Assembly: GCA_902801625.1 (NCBI GenBank)
Contig: CADCJI010000001.1
Location: 277,233 to 341,232 of the forward strand
Length of the DNA: 64,000 bases
Direction of reading: 5' to 3'
Source: an uncultured Bacteroidia bacterium
GTDB lineage: Bacteria; Bacteroidota; Bacteroidia; Bacteroidales; F082
A program made the position numbers and the translations under genes. Positions 51,279 through 61,281 of this stretch are shown here, in pieces (within the stretch, counting starts at the first letter, position 1; each line of letters starts with the position of its first letter). The notes beneath the pieces are model-generated. The model made no database searches, had not been told where the DNA came from, and saw only the letters and a program-made list of their open reading frames with translations.

Positions 51279-52496
51279 ATGACGATGAACGCGGTGAAAG
51301 ACATCTCCATCGAAGCCTACGACTATCCTCTGCCCGAAGATCGCATCGCCAAGTATCCCTTGCCTGAGCGCGATGATTCGAAGCTGTTGGTATTGAAAGG
51401 CAATGAGTTGCTGGAATCGCAGTTCAAGCACATCGGTGATTTCCTCCCCAAGGAAACCTTGTTGGTCTTCAACGAGACCAAGGTCATTCGTGCCCGCTTG
51501 CAGTTTCATAAGGCAACGGGTTCGCGCATCGAGGTGTTTTGTCTTGAGCCGGAACTGGACTATCAGCTGGCATTCTCTTCCAGTTCTCCTGTCCGCTGGA
51601 AGTGCTTGATAGGCAACTCGAAAAGATGGAAGGAAGGTCCACTCACCATGGAGCTAAGAGTGGGAGGTGAATCTGTAATCTTAACGGCGCAACGCATCGC
51701 GCTGAACGACCAGTATGCCGAGATTGAGTTCTCATGGACGCCTGAGAGTCTTTCGTTTGCCTCTGTGCTTGAGGCTGCTGGCGAGATTCCTTTGCCGCCT
51801 TATTTGCATCGTGACGCTGAGCCTGCCGACTGCGATCGTTATCAGACCGTCTTTGCCCGTTACGATGGTTCGGTGGCTGCTCCTACGGCGGGGCTGCATT
51901 TCACCCAACCGCTCATCGCTGCCCTTCGCAACCAAGGCGTCACCTTCGACGAGGTGACGCTGCACGTCGGGGCAGGTACGTTCAAACCTGTCGCGACCGA
52001 CACCATAGGCCAACATGCCATGCATTCTGAGACCATCATCGTGCGTCGGTCGTTGATTGAAAACTTAGTTTTCCATTTTGGGAAGCCGATTGTCCCTGTC
52101 GGAACCACCAGCACCCGCACCTTGGAGAGCCTCTATTGGATTGGCGTGATGCTCAAGGAGCAAGGTTCCGATTTGCGTCCGCTGCATGTGGAGCAGTGGT
52201 TCCCCTACGAAAGTCATGCCCCACTTTCGGCAGCAGAATCCCTACAATATGTATTGAATTACCTTGACCTTCATGGTCTAACCCGCCTTGAAGCCACTAC
52301 AGCCCTTATGATTGCACCTTATTACAATATGCGTATCATCACTGGGCTGATTACGAACTTTCACCAGCCGAAGAGCACCTTATTGTTGTTGGTTTCCGCA
52401 CTTATTGGTGAGCGTTGGCAGGAATGTTACCGCTTCGCCTTGGACCACAACTTCCGTTTTTTGAGCTATGGTGATAGTTGTTTATTCTTACCGTGA
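51279..52496 (+). CDS. queA: S-adenosylmethionine:tRNA ribosyltransferase-isomerase (QueA family)
   Basis: 405 residues from the ATG at 51279 (a second ATG at 51285 is possible; a longer frame from 51210 would cross the promoter). QueA transfers the ribosyl part of SAM to preQ1 in tRNA during queuosine synthesis. YDYPLPEDRIAKYPLPERDDSKLLV, LPKETLLVFNETKVIRARL, PTAGLHFTQPLIAALRNQG and LHVGAGTFKPV with GTTSTRTLES are family motifs. It is longer than the ~350-residue classical enzyme; a longer QueA version occurs in Bacteroidota. Confidence 0.9.
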   Translation: MTMNAVKDISIEAYDYPLPEDRIAKYPLPERDDSKLLVLKGNELLESQFKHIGDFLPKETLLVFNETKVIRARLQFHKATGSRIEVFCLEPELDYQLAFSSSSPVRWKCLIGNSKRWKEGPLTMELRVGGESVILTAQRIALNDQYAEIEFSWTPESLSFASVLEAAGEIPLPPYLHRDAEPADCDRYQTVFARYDGSVAAPTAGLHFTQPLIAALRNQGVTFDEVTLHVGAGTFKPVATDTIGQHAMHSETIIVRRSLIENLVFHFGKPIVPVGTTSTRTLESLYWIGVMLKEQGSDLRPLHVEQWFPYESHAPLSAAESLQYVLNYLDLHGLTRLEATTALMIAPYYNMRIITGLITNFHQPKSTLLLLVSALIGERWQECYRFALDHNFRFLSYGDSCLFLP

Positions 52497-52571
52497 TTTT
52501 TTGGCACGGTTTTTGTATTTTTCCGAATCGAAAGCAACAAAATTAATTATTCACTTTAAAACTTAATCAAA

Positions 52572-53480
52572 ATGAAAAGATCTATGTTATTTGGAGTCCT
52601 GGCAATGTTTGCCGTGAGCGCCCTGAGCGTCCAGAACTTGAATGCTCAAAATGTCAAACCGGCTGTGAAACCTACACAAGCCATCAATGAACCTAAGGAG
52701 AAACCGAAGAATCCATCGGAAATTAAAGGTTCCAATACTACCGTGACCGTCAATCCCGCAGCGAAGGACGAGTCCAAGGAAACTTCGATGAGATCTGCAC
52801 AAAACCCAAAGGGACAAAAGGATCTCAAGACTAATAAGACCAATAAGCCTAGCAAGCCTAAAATGGTCAAGGATAAGAAGATGAAGAACGATGCCAAAGC
52901 CGATCAGAAACAAGAAGGCCAGAAGAAACAAGGCAAGGATGGCTTCCAAAAAAAGGAATATAAGCCCAGCAAGCCCAAAATGGTCAAGGATAAGAAGATG
53001 AAGAACGATGCCAATATCAATGAGCAAAATGCCAATCAAAACGCTCAGGGAAAAGAAAAGCCCAGTATCGTAAAGCCCGGTAAGAATGATAAGATGGAGA
53101 ATAATGCCCAAGTCAGTGAGCAAAATGCCAATCAAAACGCTCAGGGTAAAGAACAAAAGCCCGCAATCGTGAAGCCCAATGCAAATGATAAGATTGAGAA
53201 TAATGCCCAAGTCAATGAGCAAAATGCCAATCAAAACGCTCAAGGTAATGAAAAGCCTAGTATCGTAAAGCCTGGTAAGAATGATAAGATGGAGAATAAT
53301 GCTCAAGCCAGTGAGGTTGAGGCAAATCAAAAGAAAGAAGGCTACTATAACGCTAACAACAAAAATGACAATCCTGCCCTCAAAAAGGATGAACCTCAGG
53401 ATCCTATAAATAATGTAGTTAGACCTAAAGAAAAGGTCAGTGAGGGGACCGGTACTCAAAATAACAACGGCACGAAGTAA
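52572..53480 (+). CDS. Exported low-complexity protein with Asn/Gln/Lys tandem repeats
   Basis: 302 residues with a signal peptide (MKRSMLFGVLAMFAVSALSV, ending near NAQ). The rest is hydrophilic and probably disordered. KPSKPKMVKDKKMKNDA occurs twice. Then a ~33-residue unit recurs three to four times: NNAQVSEQNANQNAQGKE followed by KPSIVKPGKNDKMENNAQ, with Asn-Ile and Asn-Ala variants. The DNA units from about 52960 to 53330 are nearly identical, so copy number may change by slippage or recombination. No family is recognised. It is monocistronic and followed by a strong terminator. Confidence 0.8.
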   Translation: MKRSMLFGVLAMFAVSALSVQNLNAQNVKPAVKPTQAINEPKEKPKNPSEIKGSNTTVTVNPAAKDESKETSMRSAQNPKGQKDLKTNKTNKPSKPKMVKDKKMKNDAKADQKQEGQKKQGKDGFQKKEYKPSKPKMVKDKKMKNDANINEQNANQNAQGKEKPSIVKPGKNDKMENNAQVSEQNANQNAQGKEQKPAIVKPNANDKIENNAQVNEQNANQNAQGNEKPSIVKPGKNDKMENNAQASEVEANQKKEGYYNANNKNDNPALKKDEPQDPINNVVRPKEKVSEGTGTQNNNGTK

Positions 53481-53503
53481 AACTTGCCCTGACGGTTAAT
53501 GAA

Positions 53504-53547
53504 AAAGCGGAATGCTAGAAAAACCTGGCATTCCGCTTTCTTATTTT
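53504..53547 (+). terminator. Strong intrinsic terminator
   Basis: AAAGCGGAATGC (53504-53515) pairs perfectly with GCATTCCGCTTT (53528-53539), then CTTATTTT. It also serves the convergent polyprenyl synthase side in the other direction. Confidence 0.85.
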
Positions 53548-53554
53548 AAGGCAG

Positions 53555-54526
53555 TTACTTTTTCCTTCCCGAAAGCAGCTCAGCGTAAGTGCGGAGATGC
53601 TTTTTCTTTTCTTCGGGCAATCTGATGGCAGCTAAGGATTCGATGGCTTTGCGGTCGTAGTCGAGCATGACCTGTTCGACGGCTTCTTTCACGTGCAATC
53701 GGTCGTAGATGGCTTGTACCTCTTCTATTTTTTCCTCTTCGTCATGGTCGATGCGCAGGGTGAAGAGGTATTCAAGGCGTTTGTGGTCTTTTTCTGAGGC
53801 CAATTCCAATGCCTTCAAGTAGAGGTAGGTCTTCTTGTTGTCGGCAATGTCGCCACCATGGCGCTTGCCGAACACCTCTACATCACTATAGAGGTCGAGG
53901 ATGTCGTCTTGCAGTTGGAAGCTCATGCCCATGTTGATACCGAAATCGTAAAGATGTTGGATGTCGGCATCTGTTGCGCCAGCCACGGTCGCACCCATTT
54001 GCAGGGCAGTGGCTAGAAGGACAGCGGTCTTCAACCGGATCATCTCCAAGTATTCCGGGATGGTCACGTTGCCGAGGGTCTCAAAGTTAAGGTCCATCTG
54101 CTGCCCTTCACAAATCTCTATGGCCACCTTGCCTAGTTGTTTGGCAAGTTCCGCACCTTTCTTGGGTTGCAAGGCATATTGGAAGGCCTTGGCGAGCATG
54201 GCGTCGCCGGAGAGAATGGCTATGTCGGCGTTCCATTTTTGATACACGGTTTCCTTACCGCGCCTAAGTGGTGCCTTGTCCATGATGTCGTCGTGGATGA
54301 GGGTGAAGTTGTGGAAGGTCTCCAATGCCAGGGCAGGCCATAAGGCCTCGTTTTCGTCGCCGTCAAACATCTCGTTGGCCAAGACGCAGAGCATGGGGCG
54401 GAGGCGTTTGCCGCTTTGCAAAATGGTGTAGGCTATGGGTTCGTATAACTCCTTCGGCTGTCCGCTGAAGTCGGTCTTTGCCAAAAAATCGGCAAAATCT
54501 TGTTGCAGTTGCTTGATTGTTTCCAT
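53555..54526 (-). CDS. Polyprenyl (isoprenyl diphosphate) synthase
   Basis: 323 residues. The first Asp-rich motif is LIHDDIMDKAPLRRG (DDxxD) and the second is QLQDDILDLYSD (DDxxD). SGKRLRPMLCVLANE and GQQMDLNFE are also typical. The enzyme joins IPP units to an allylic diphosphate in the cytoplasm. The residues before the first motif (LETFHNFTL) have bulky side chains, which fits a short or medium product such as farnesyl or geranylgeranyl diphosphate; chain length cannot be settled. TAATTTTG lies 22 bases upstream. Confidence 0.93.
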   Translation of the reverse strand: METIKQLQQDFADFLAKTDFSGQPKELYEPIAYTILQSGKRLRPMLCVLANEMFDGDENEALWPALALETFHNFTLIHDDIMDKAPLRRGKETVYQKWNADIAILSGDAMLAKAFQYALQPKKGAELAKQLGKVAIEICEGQQMDLNFETLGNVTIPEYLEMIRLKTAVLLATALQMGATVAGATDADIQHLYDFGINMGMSFQLQDDILDLYSDVEVFGKRHGGDIADNKKTYLYLKALELASEKDHKRLEYLFTLRIDHDEEEKIEEVQAIYDRLHVKEAVEQVMLDYDRKAIESLAAIRLPEEKKKHLRTYAELLSGRKK

Positions 54527-54548
54527 GAAATTAGAGGTTTCGAAGCCA

Positions 54549-54556
54549 CAAAATTA
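54549..54556 (-). promoter_or_regulatory. -7 element (TAATTTTG) for the polyprenyl synthase
   Basis: Minus-strand TAATTTTG followed by TGGC, 22 bases before the ATG at 54526. Confidence 0.5.
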
Positions 54557-54617
54557 AAGATTTTCGTTGGAAATGGACAATTTGGAGCGGAATTTGTGGT
54601 TTTATAAATAATAAACC

Positions 54618-54687
54618 GGCCCTTCGACGGGCTCAGGGACCTTTGCTTTTATTGGTGTTGAGGGTGCTTGAGCCTGTCGGAGGTTCC
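54618..54687. repeat. Dispersed hairpin of the CCTTCGACGGGCTCAGG type, copy 1
   Basis: GGCCCTTCGACGGGCTCAGG (from 54618) is followed by a partly complementary arm GCTTGAGCCTGTCGGAGG near 54666. A second copy is at 59488. This is a well-known type of intergenic repeat in Bacteroidota. Confidence 0.6.
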
Positions 54688-54719
54688 GTATGTACAAGTT
54701 GAATCAAAACAGAGAATCG

Positions 54720-55775
54720 ATGAAATACCTCCGACTGATTCCCGCGTTGTTGCTCGGTGCAATGATGACCGCCTGCAACACGACCAAGAAACTCTATGAA
54801 GCCCAAGAATATGATCAGGTCATCCAACGCTTGGCACCCGACATCTGCGATGGCGACATGAACGCCAGCCGTATCAATATGGTGGCAGCATCCTATCACA
54901 AGGCCAATCAAGCCGACCATGAGCGCATCCAAGCCTTGAAAGCCTCTGGACAACCCGATGTGTGGCCTGAGATTTACCAACGTTATTGCAGCATGAAGGG
55001 CCGCAACGATGCCTTGAAATGCTTCCCGACCAAGGTGAAAAACGGCATGAATTACGTGAATCTTGACCTTGATGAGGATATGACCATCGCCCGCAACAAG
55101 GCAGAGGCTTTCTTGCTAGCCAAAGCCAACCAACTCCTTAATACGGGCACACCTGTAGATGCCCTTGAGGCGGACAACTATATCGAACAGCTATGGCATA
55201 CCAACAAGGACAACAGTAGCCTGCCCGAGCTGCAGAAGAAAAGTCTGCTGCGCCAGTCCGAACGCGTTCTGGTATCGGTCGATAACGACGACGAGCGTCC
55301 GCTGTTACGCGATTTTGTTGATGTTGTGCTGCATTTTGACGAAGGTGAAGTGCCGGCCAATGTGGTGCCTGCCACACACCGTATGCACTTGAAGAGCGAC
55401 GATGCCGAGGTGAGGGTTGTCATCAACGACATCCAAGTCACTCCCGACCGCCTCGACGAGGTGACCTTCAAGGAAACCAATGGAGGCAAAACCGTTGAAG
55501 TGACTGACCACTCGCAAAACAAAACCGTTACTGTTTCAGGAGCGATAAAGTATTACGATGCCTACGGCTATCGCTCGCTGGCATCAGTGCCGTTCGAGGT
55601 GAAATCCACCTTCAAGAACGACTACACCACCATCAAGGGCAACCGCGAGGCCTGCTCGGCGGAGACTTTGAGCCGTCTCAACAGCCATCCTGTTCCCGTC
55701 CCGACGGACGAGAGCATGTTGATTGATACCGCCAAGAAATTGAATGATTTGTTGGCTATTGAGCTGAAGAAGTAG
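54720..55775 (+). CDS. Hypothetical lipoprotein
   Basis: 351 residues from the ATG at 54720 (an in-frame ATG at 54690 lies before the signal peptide and next to a repeat). The lipobox is AMMTAC. The N-terminal part looks like helical repeats (KKLYEAQEYDQVIQRLAPDI, MVAASYHKANQADHERIQAL), TPR-like. The C-terminal part has strands (ILDGE-like VVINDIQVTPDRLDEVTFKE, KTVTVSGAIKYYDAYGYRSL). I recognise no family. It converges on the DUF4296 gene with a 20-base overlap. Confidence 0.78.
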   Translation: MKYLRLIPALLLGAMMTACNTTKKLYEAQEYDQVIQRLAPDICDGDMNASRINMVAASYHKANQADHERIQALKASGQPDVWPEIYQRYCSMKGRNDALKCFPTKVKNGMNYVNLDLDEDMTIARNKAEAFLLAKANQLLNTGTPVDALEADNYIEQLWHTNKDNSSLPELQKKSLLRQSERVLVSVDNDDERPLLRDFVDVVLHFDEGEVPANVVPATHRMHLKSDDAEVRVVINDIQVTPDRLDEVTFKETNGGKTVEVTDHSQNKTVTVSGAIKYYDAYGYRSLASVPFEVKSTFKNDYTTIKGNREACSAETLSRLNSHPVPVPTDESMLIDTAKKLNDLLAIELKK

Positions 55776-56145
55776 TTTTTTCCTTGTCCAATCGGTTCAT
55801 TACCGAGTCCATAATGCGTTCCAGCACCTCAGGCTGTGTGGAATAATACCTTATGTTTTGCACAAAAATGCTGTCCGTGATGCCATAATGCTCGAAGAAT
55901 TGGTCGTAGTATTCCCTCGTCATCTTGTTATAGTCTTTCGGGGCGATTTTGACTGAATCTTCCTCTTTCTGGTCACGCTCTTTGGATTTTTGGTAGTTGA
56001 TGTCAGCCTCGATGATTTGCACATCGGTCAACACATCAATCATTTCCTGCTCCGTGAGCAGTCGCTCGGGCATAAAACTTTTCTCCTTGCGACCGCAGGC
56101 GGTCACAAGGAGAAAGAGCAGGATAATAATGGATAGTTTTTTCAT
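55756..56145 (-). CDS. DUF4296 lipoprotein
   Basis: 129 residues from the ATG at 56145, with lipobox LLVTAC. FMPERLLTEQEMIDVLTDVQ, IIEADINYQKSK and YYDQFFEHYGITDSIFVQNI, then YYSTQPEVLERIMDSVM, match DUF4296. Its function is unknown, and it is common in Bacteroidota. It starts 6 bases after the recQ stop and is probably in the same transcript. The last codons overlap the convergent lipoprotein gene. Confidence 0.88.
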   Translation of the reverse strand: MKKLSIIILLFLLVTACGRKEKSFMPERLLTEQEMIDVLTDVQIIEADINYQKSKERDQKEEDSVKIAPKDYNKMTREYYDQFFEHYGITDSIFVQNIRYYSTQPEVLERIMDSVMNRLDKEKTTSSAQ

Positions 56146-56151
56146 TCTCAA

Positions 56152-58359
<2,208 letters not shown>

Positions 58360-58462
58360 GATTTCCTCCTTTTGGTATTGTCCGAATTTTTGCGTTATTT
58401 TGCAATCTGTTTTGAAAAACTGCGTTATTGCCAAAGAGAGTTTTCTCCCCAATCAGCAAAGA

Positions 58463-58470
58463 CAAAGTTA
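58463..58470 (-). promoter_or_regulatory. -7 element (TAACTTTG) for recQ
   Basis: Minus-strand TAACTTTG, 103 bases before the ATG at 58359, giving a leader of ~95 bases. Divergent from kdsD. Confidence 0.5.
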
Positions 58471-58511
58471 TAGTATTTCACCAATACGGCGCAAGTAATT
58501 TTTGAGAAAAG

Positions 58512-59477
58512 ATGACAAAAAATGGAGAAATAATTCGATTTGCCTCTCAAATTATTGAGAATGAAGCGGATGCAGTCATTGGTCTAAAAGCGAAATTGGA
58601 TGATGATTTTGCCGAAGTTGTGGCATTGGCACTTGAAAACAAAGGAAATTTGGTGTTTTCGGGTATAGGGAAGAGTGCTATCATCGCTCAAAAGATTGTG
58701 GCTACGATGAATTCGACAGGCACCACGGCGGTGTTTATGCACGCCGCCGATGCCATTCACGGCGACTTGGGCATAGTTCGTGAGGGTGATATCGTGGTGA
58801 TTCTTTCGAAAAGCGGCGAAACGCCAGAGATTAAGATGCTAGTGCCGCTCATCAAGTTGCGGGGCAACAAGATTGTGGCTATGGTGGGTAACCGCCAGTC
58901 GTACCTTGCCTCGCAGGCTGATTTTGTCCTAGATGTGACCGTGGATAAAGAAGCCATACCAGGTAGCTTGGCGCCGACCAGCAGCACAACAGCCCAACTG
59001 GTCATGGGTGATGCGCTTGCATTAATATTAATGAGGTGTCGCGGCTTCTCCACAAACGATTTTGCCAAGTTCCATCCTGGTGGGGCTTTGGGCAAGCAAC
59101 TCTATCTCCGCGTGAAAGACCTCTACATTAGGAACGAGCGTCCCGAGGTGGGCCCCGACGACAACCTCACTCGTGTCATCATCGAGATGACCCACAAGCG
59201 CTTGGGTGCCACTGTGGTGATGGAGAGCGGACAACTGTTGGGCATCATCACCGACGGAGACCTGCGTCGCATGCTGATGAAATACCCCAACATCGAGCAG
59301 GTGAAGGCCGCACAAATCATGACCTCCAACCCCAAGACCATCGACGAGAATGCCTTGGTGGTGGATGCCTTGCACAAGATGCGGGAGAACAGCATCACGC
59401 AATTGCCTGTGGTGCATGAGGGGAAATATTTGGGAATTATCCATTTGCATGATATATTGAAGGAAGGGATATTTTAA
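58512..59477 (+). CDS. kdsD: D-arabinose-5-phosphate isomerase (KpsF/GutQ/KdsD family)
   Basis: 321 residues. The SIS domain (about 35-170) has NLVFSGIGKSAIIAQKIVAT, STGTTAVFMHAADAIHGDLG and ILSKSGETPEIKML. Two CBS domains follow (about 205-320), with GIITDGDLRRML and IMTSNPKTIDENALVVDAL. The enzyme converts ribulose-5-phosphate to arabinose-5-phosphate, the first step to KDO for lipopolysaccharide. lptB lies just downstream, consistent with LPS-related function. Confidence 0.94.
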   Translation: MTKNGEIIRFASQIIENEADAVIGLKAKLDDDFAEVVALALENKGNLVFSGIGKSAIIAQKIVATMNSTGTTAVFMHAADAIHGDLGIVREGDIVVILSKSGETPEIKMLVPLIKLRGNKIVAMVGNRQSYLASQADFVLDVTVDKEAIPGSLAPTSSTTAQLVMGDALALILMRCRGFSTNDFAKFHPGGALGKQLYLRVKDLYIRNERPEVGPDDNLTRVIIEMTHKRLGATVVMESGQLLGIITDGDLRRMLMKYPNIEQVKAAQIMTSNPKTIDENALVVDALHKMRENSITQLPVVHEGKYLGIIHLHDILKEGIF

Positions 59478-59487
59478 ATTAGCCAAG

Positions 59488-59549
59488 GTCCCTGAGCTTG
59501 TCGAAGGGCCGACTATATTAAGGACGGTGCTTCGACAGGCTCAGCAACC
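59488..59549. repeat. Dispersed hairpin of the CCCTGAGCTTGTCGAAGGG type, copy 2
   Basis: GGTCCCTGAGCTTGTCGAAG (from 59488) pairs with CTTCGACAGGCTCAGCAACC near 59530, with a few mismatches. Same family as 54618. It lies between kdsD and lptB. Confidence 0.65.
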
Positions 59550-59578
59550 TGCGTAAACTGAACAACTGATAACTGAAG

Positions 59579-60316
59579 ATGAAGCTAAGAACAGAAGATT
59601 TGGTCAAGAAATACGGTCAACGCACCGTGGTCAACAAGGTGAATGTTGAATTGGAACAGGGCGAGATTGTCGGTCTGCTGGGTCCCAACGGGGCGGGCAA
59701 GACGACCACGTTCTATATGGTGGTAGGGCTCATCAAGCCTTATTCTGGCAAGGTGTTCCTTGAGGATCAGGACATCTCCGACCTGCCTATGTACCGTCGT
59801 GCTCAAATCGGTATCGGTTATTTGGCGCAGGAAGCCTCGGTGTTCCGCCAGATGAGCGTGGAGGACAACATCTCTTCGGTGATGCAGTTCAAGAAAGGGC
59901 TTACTAAACAGCAGCAAGCCGAGAAATTGGAAGGTTTGCTCGATGAGTTCGGCTTGCAGCATGTGCGCAAGAGCAAGGGCATCCAGCTCTCAGGCGGTGA
60001 ACGTCGTCGAACCGAGATTGCCCGTGCTTTGGCCGTCGACCCTAACTTCATCCTTTTGGACGAGCCTTTCGCTGGCGTCGACCCCATTGCAGTGGAGGAC
60101 ATCCAACGCATCATCTTCAAGTTGAAAAGGAAGAACATCGGTGTGCTCATCACCGACCACAATGTGCATGAGACCTTGAGCATCACCGACCGCGCCTACT
60201 TGCTTTTCGACGGCAAGGTGCTTATGTCGGGCTCACCCGAGCAGTTGGCCGCCGACGAGCATGTCCGCGAAGTGTATTTGGGGCATAATTTTATTCTTCA
60301 TAAGAAAGAAATGTAG
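59579..60316 (+). CDS. lptB: LPS export ABC transporter ATP-binding protein LptB
   Basis: 245 residues. Walker A is GPNGAGKTT (35-43), the Q loop YLAQEASVFRQMSVEDN, the signature LSGGERRRTEIARAL and Walker B FILLDEPFAGVDPIAV. The motif FRQMSVEDNI and the whole pattern are those of LptB rather than a general ABC ATPase. It powers LPS extraction from the inner membrane together with LptFG, whose genes are not in the window. Confidence 0.95.
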   Translation: MKLRTEDLVKKYGQRTVVNKVNVELEQGEIVGLLGPNGAGKTTTFYMVVGLIKPYSGKVFLEDQDISDLPMYRRAQIGIGYLAQEASVFRQMSVEDNISSVMQFKKGLTKQQQAEKLEGLLDEFGLQHVRKSKGIQLSGGERRRTEIARALAVDPNFILLDEPFAGVDPIAVEDIQRIIFKLKRKNIGVLITDHNVHETLSITDRAYLLFDGKVLMSGSPEQLAADEHVREVYLGHNFILHKKEM

Positions 60317-60318
60317 GG

Positions 60319-60441
60319 GATTCCCTACGGGAATGGCAATTCAGTTGTTTTACATGCGGCGGCTTGTGACGTTTACGGATTGTTTACGTTGTATGCCGCC
60401 GCTTTTTAATTAATGATTGCACTCCATTCCCGAAGGGAATC
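60319..60441. repeat. ~125-bp inverted-repeat-ended element, copy C
   Basis: Left end GATTCCC-TAC-GGGAATGG, right end CTCCATTCCC-GAA-GGGAATC. Inner arms GCGGCGGC and GCCGCCGC enclose TTGTGACGTTTACGGATTG. It fills the whole gap between convergent lptB and pssA and begins 3 bases after the lptB stop. Confidence 0.75.
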
Positions 60442-60445
60442 TCTA

Positions 60446-61159
60446 TCACTCCATTTTGCTGGCAAAACATACCGACAGCAAAACATAAAGTACCATCACG
60501 AAAGGCAAGGCTACTAGGCGGAAGATGGCCACTGCTATTACGGCGACGATGAGGAAAATCCACCGCACCTCATTACCTTTCCATTTCGCGGATTTCATCT
60601 TGAACGAGAAAAACCTCAACCGACACACCATCATGAACGAGAAGATGAGCGTGATGCCAAGGCAGCACCAATAGCCCAAAGCTCCATCGACAAGGTGTCC
60701 CACTTGGCCAAGTGCCAAGGGGAGTGAAGCGATAAAGATGGCCATGCCTGGAGCAGGCAAACCACGAAACGAGGTCTTTTGTGTGTCGTCGACATTGAAT
60801 TTCGCCAAACGGATGGCCGAAAATACGGGTAACAGAAATGCCAAGCAAGGCAACACGTAAACTCCATATAGAGTGACTGAGGGCAGGTCAAAGGCATGGG
60901 CCATCAGCCAATACATGATGAATCCAGGGGCCACACCCGACGAAACCACATCGGCCAACGAGTCCAAGTCGGCACCGATGAGCGAATGGGCATGGAGCAG
61001 GCGCGCTGCAAAGCCATCGAAGAAGTCGAAGAGGCCAGCCACAAAGATCATGACTGCCGCCTTGACGGGCATGCCGTAGGCGACAAAAAGGATGGAAAGG
61101 CAGCCTGAAACCAAGTTGCCGCAGGTGATGGCGTTGGGGATGTGTTGCTTTAGTTTCAT
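60446..61159 (-). CDS. pssA: CDP-diacylglycerol-serine O-phosphatidyltransferase
   Basis: 237 residues, about seven or eight membrane helices. The CDP-alcohol phosphatidyltransferase motif DG-x2-AR-x8-G-x3-D-x3-D is exact: DGFAARLLHAHSLIGADLDS continuing to Asp in LAD. The enzyme makes phosphatidylserine, the precursor of phosphatidylethanolamine. HIPNAITCGNLVSGCLSILF at the start is typical of the PssA type. The ATG at 61159 lies only ~11 bases from the -7 box, so the mRNA is nearly leaderless. Confidence 0.93.
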   Translation of the reverse strand: MKLKQHIPNAITCGNLVSGCLSILFVAYGMPVKAAVMIFVAGLFDFFDGFAARLLHAHSLIGADLDSLADVVSSGVAPGFIMYWLMAHAFDLPSVTLYGVYVLPCLAFLLPVFSAIRLAKFNVDDTQKTSFRGLPAPGMAIFIASLPLALGQVGHLVDGALGYWCCLGITLIFSFMMVCRLRFFSFKMKSAKWKGNEVRWIFLIVAVIAVAIFRLVALPFVMVLYVLLSVCFASKME

Positions 61160-61169
61160 CTTTTTTTTG

Positions 61170-61177
61170 CAAAGATA
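61170..61177 (-). promoter_or_regulatory. -7 element (TATCTTTG) for pssA
   Basis: Minus-strand TATCTTTG followed by GCAAAA, 10 bases before the ATG at 61159. Confidence 0.55.
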
Positions 61178-61188
61178 GCGATTTTTTT

Positions 61189-61246
61189 AATGCGGAATGC
61201 TGAATGCTGAATGCTGAATGACATTCCTAATTCCGCATTCCGCATT
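61189..61246. repeat. Hairpin with tandem TGCTGAA units between pssA and murF-alr
   Basis: AATGCGGAAT (61189-61198) pairs with ATTCCGCATT, present twice on the right (61230-61239 and 61237-61246). Three exact tandem TGCTGAA units fill 61198-61218. It sits between two divergent promoters. Confidence 0.6.
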
Positions 61247-61253
61247 TTTTATT

Positions 61254-61261
61254 TATCTTTG
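61254..61261 (+). promoter_or_regulatory. -7 element (TATCTTTG) for murF-alr
   Basis: TATCTTTG followed by CGGG, 20 bases before the ATG at 61282. Confidence 0.6.
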
Positions 61262-61281
61262 CGGGAAATTTTAATGGGTTT

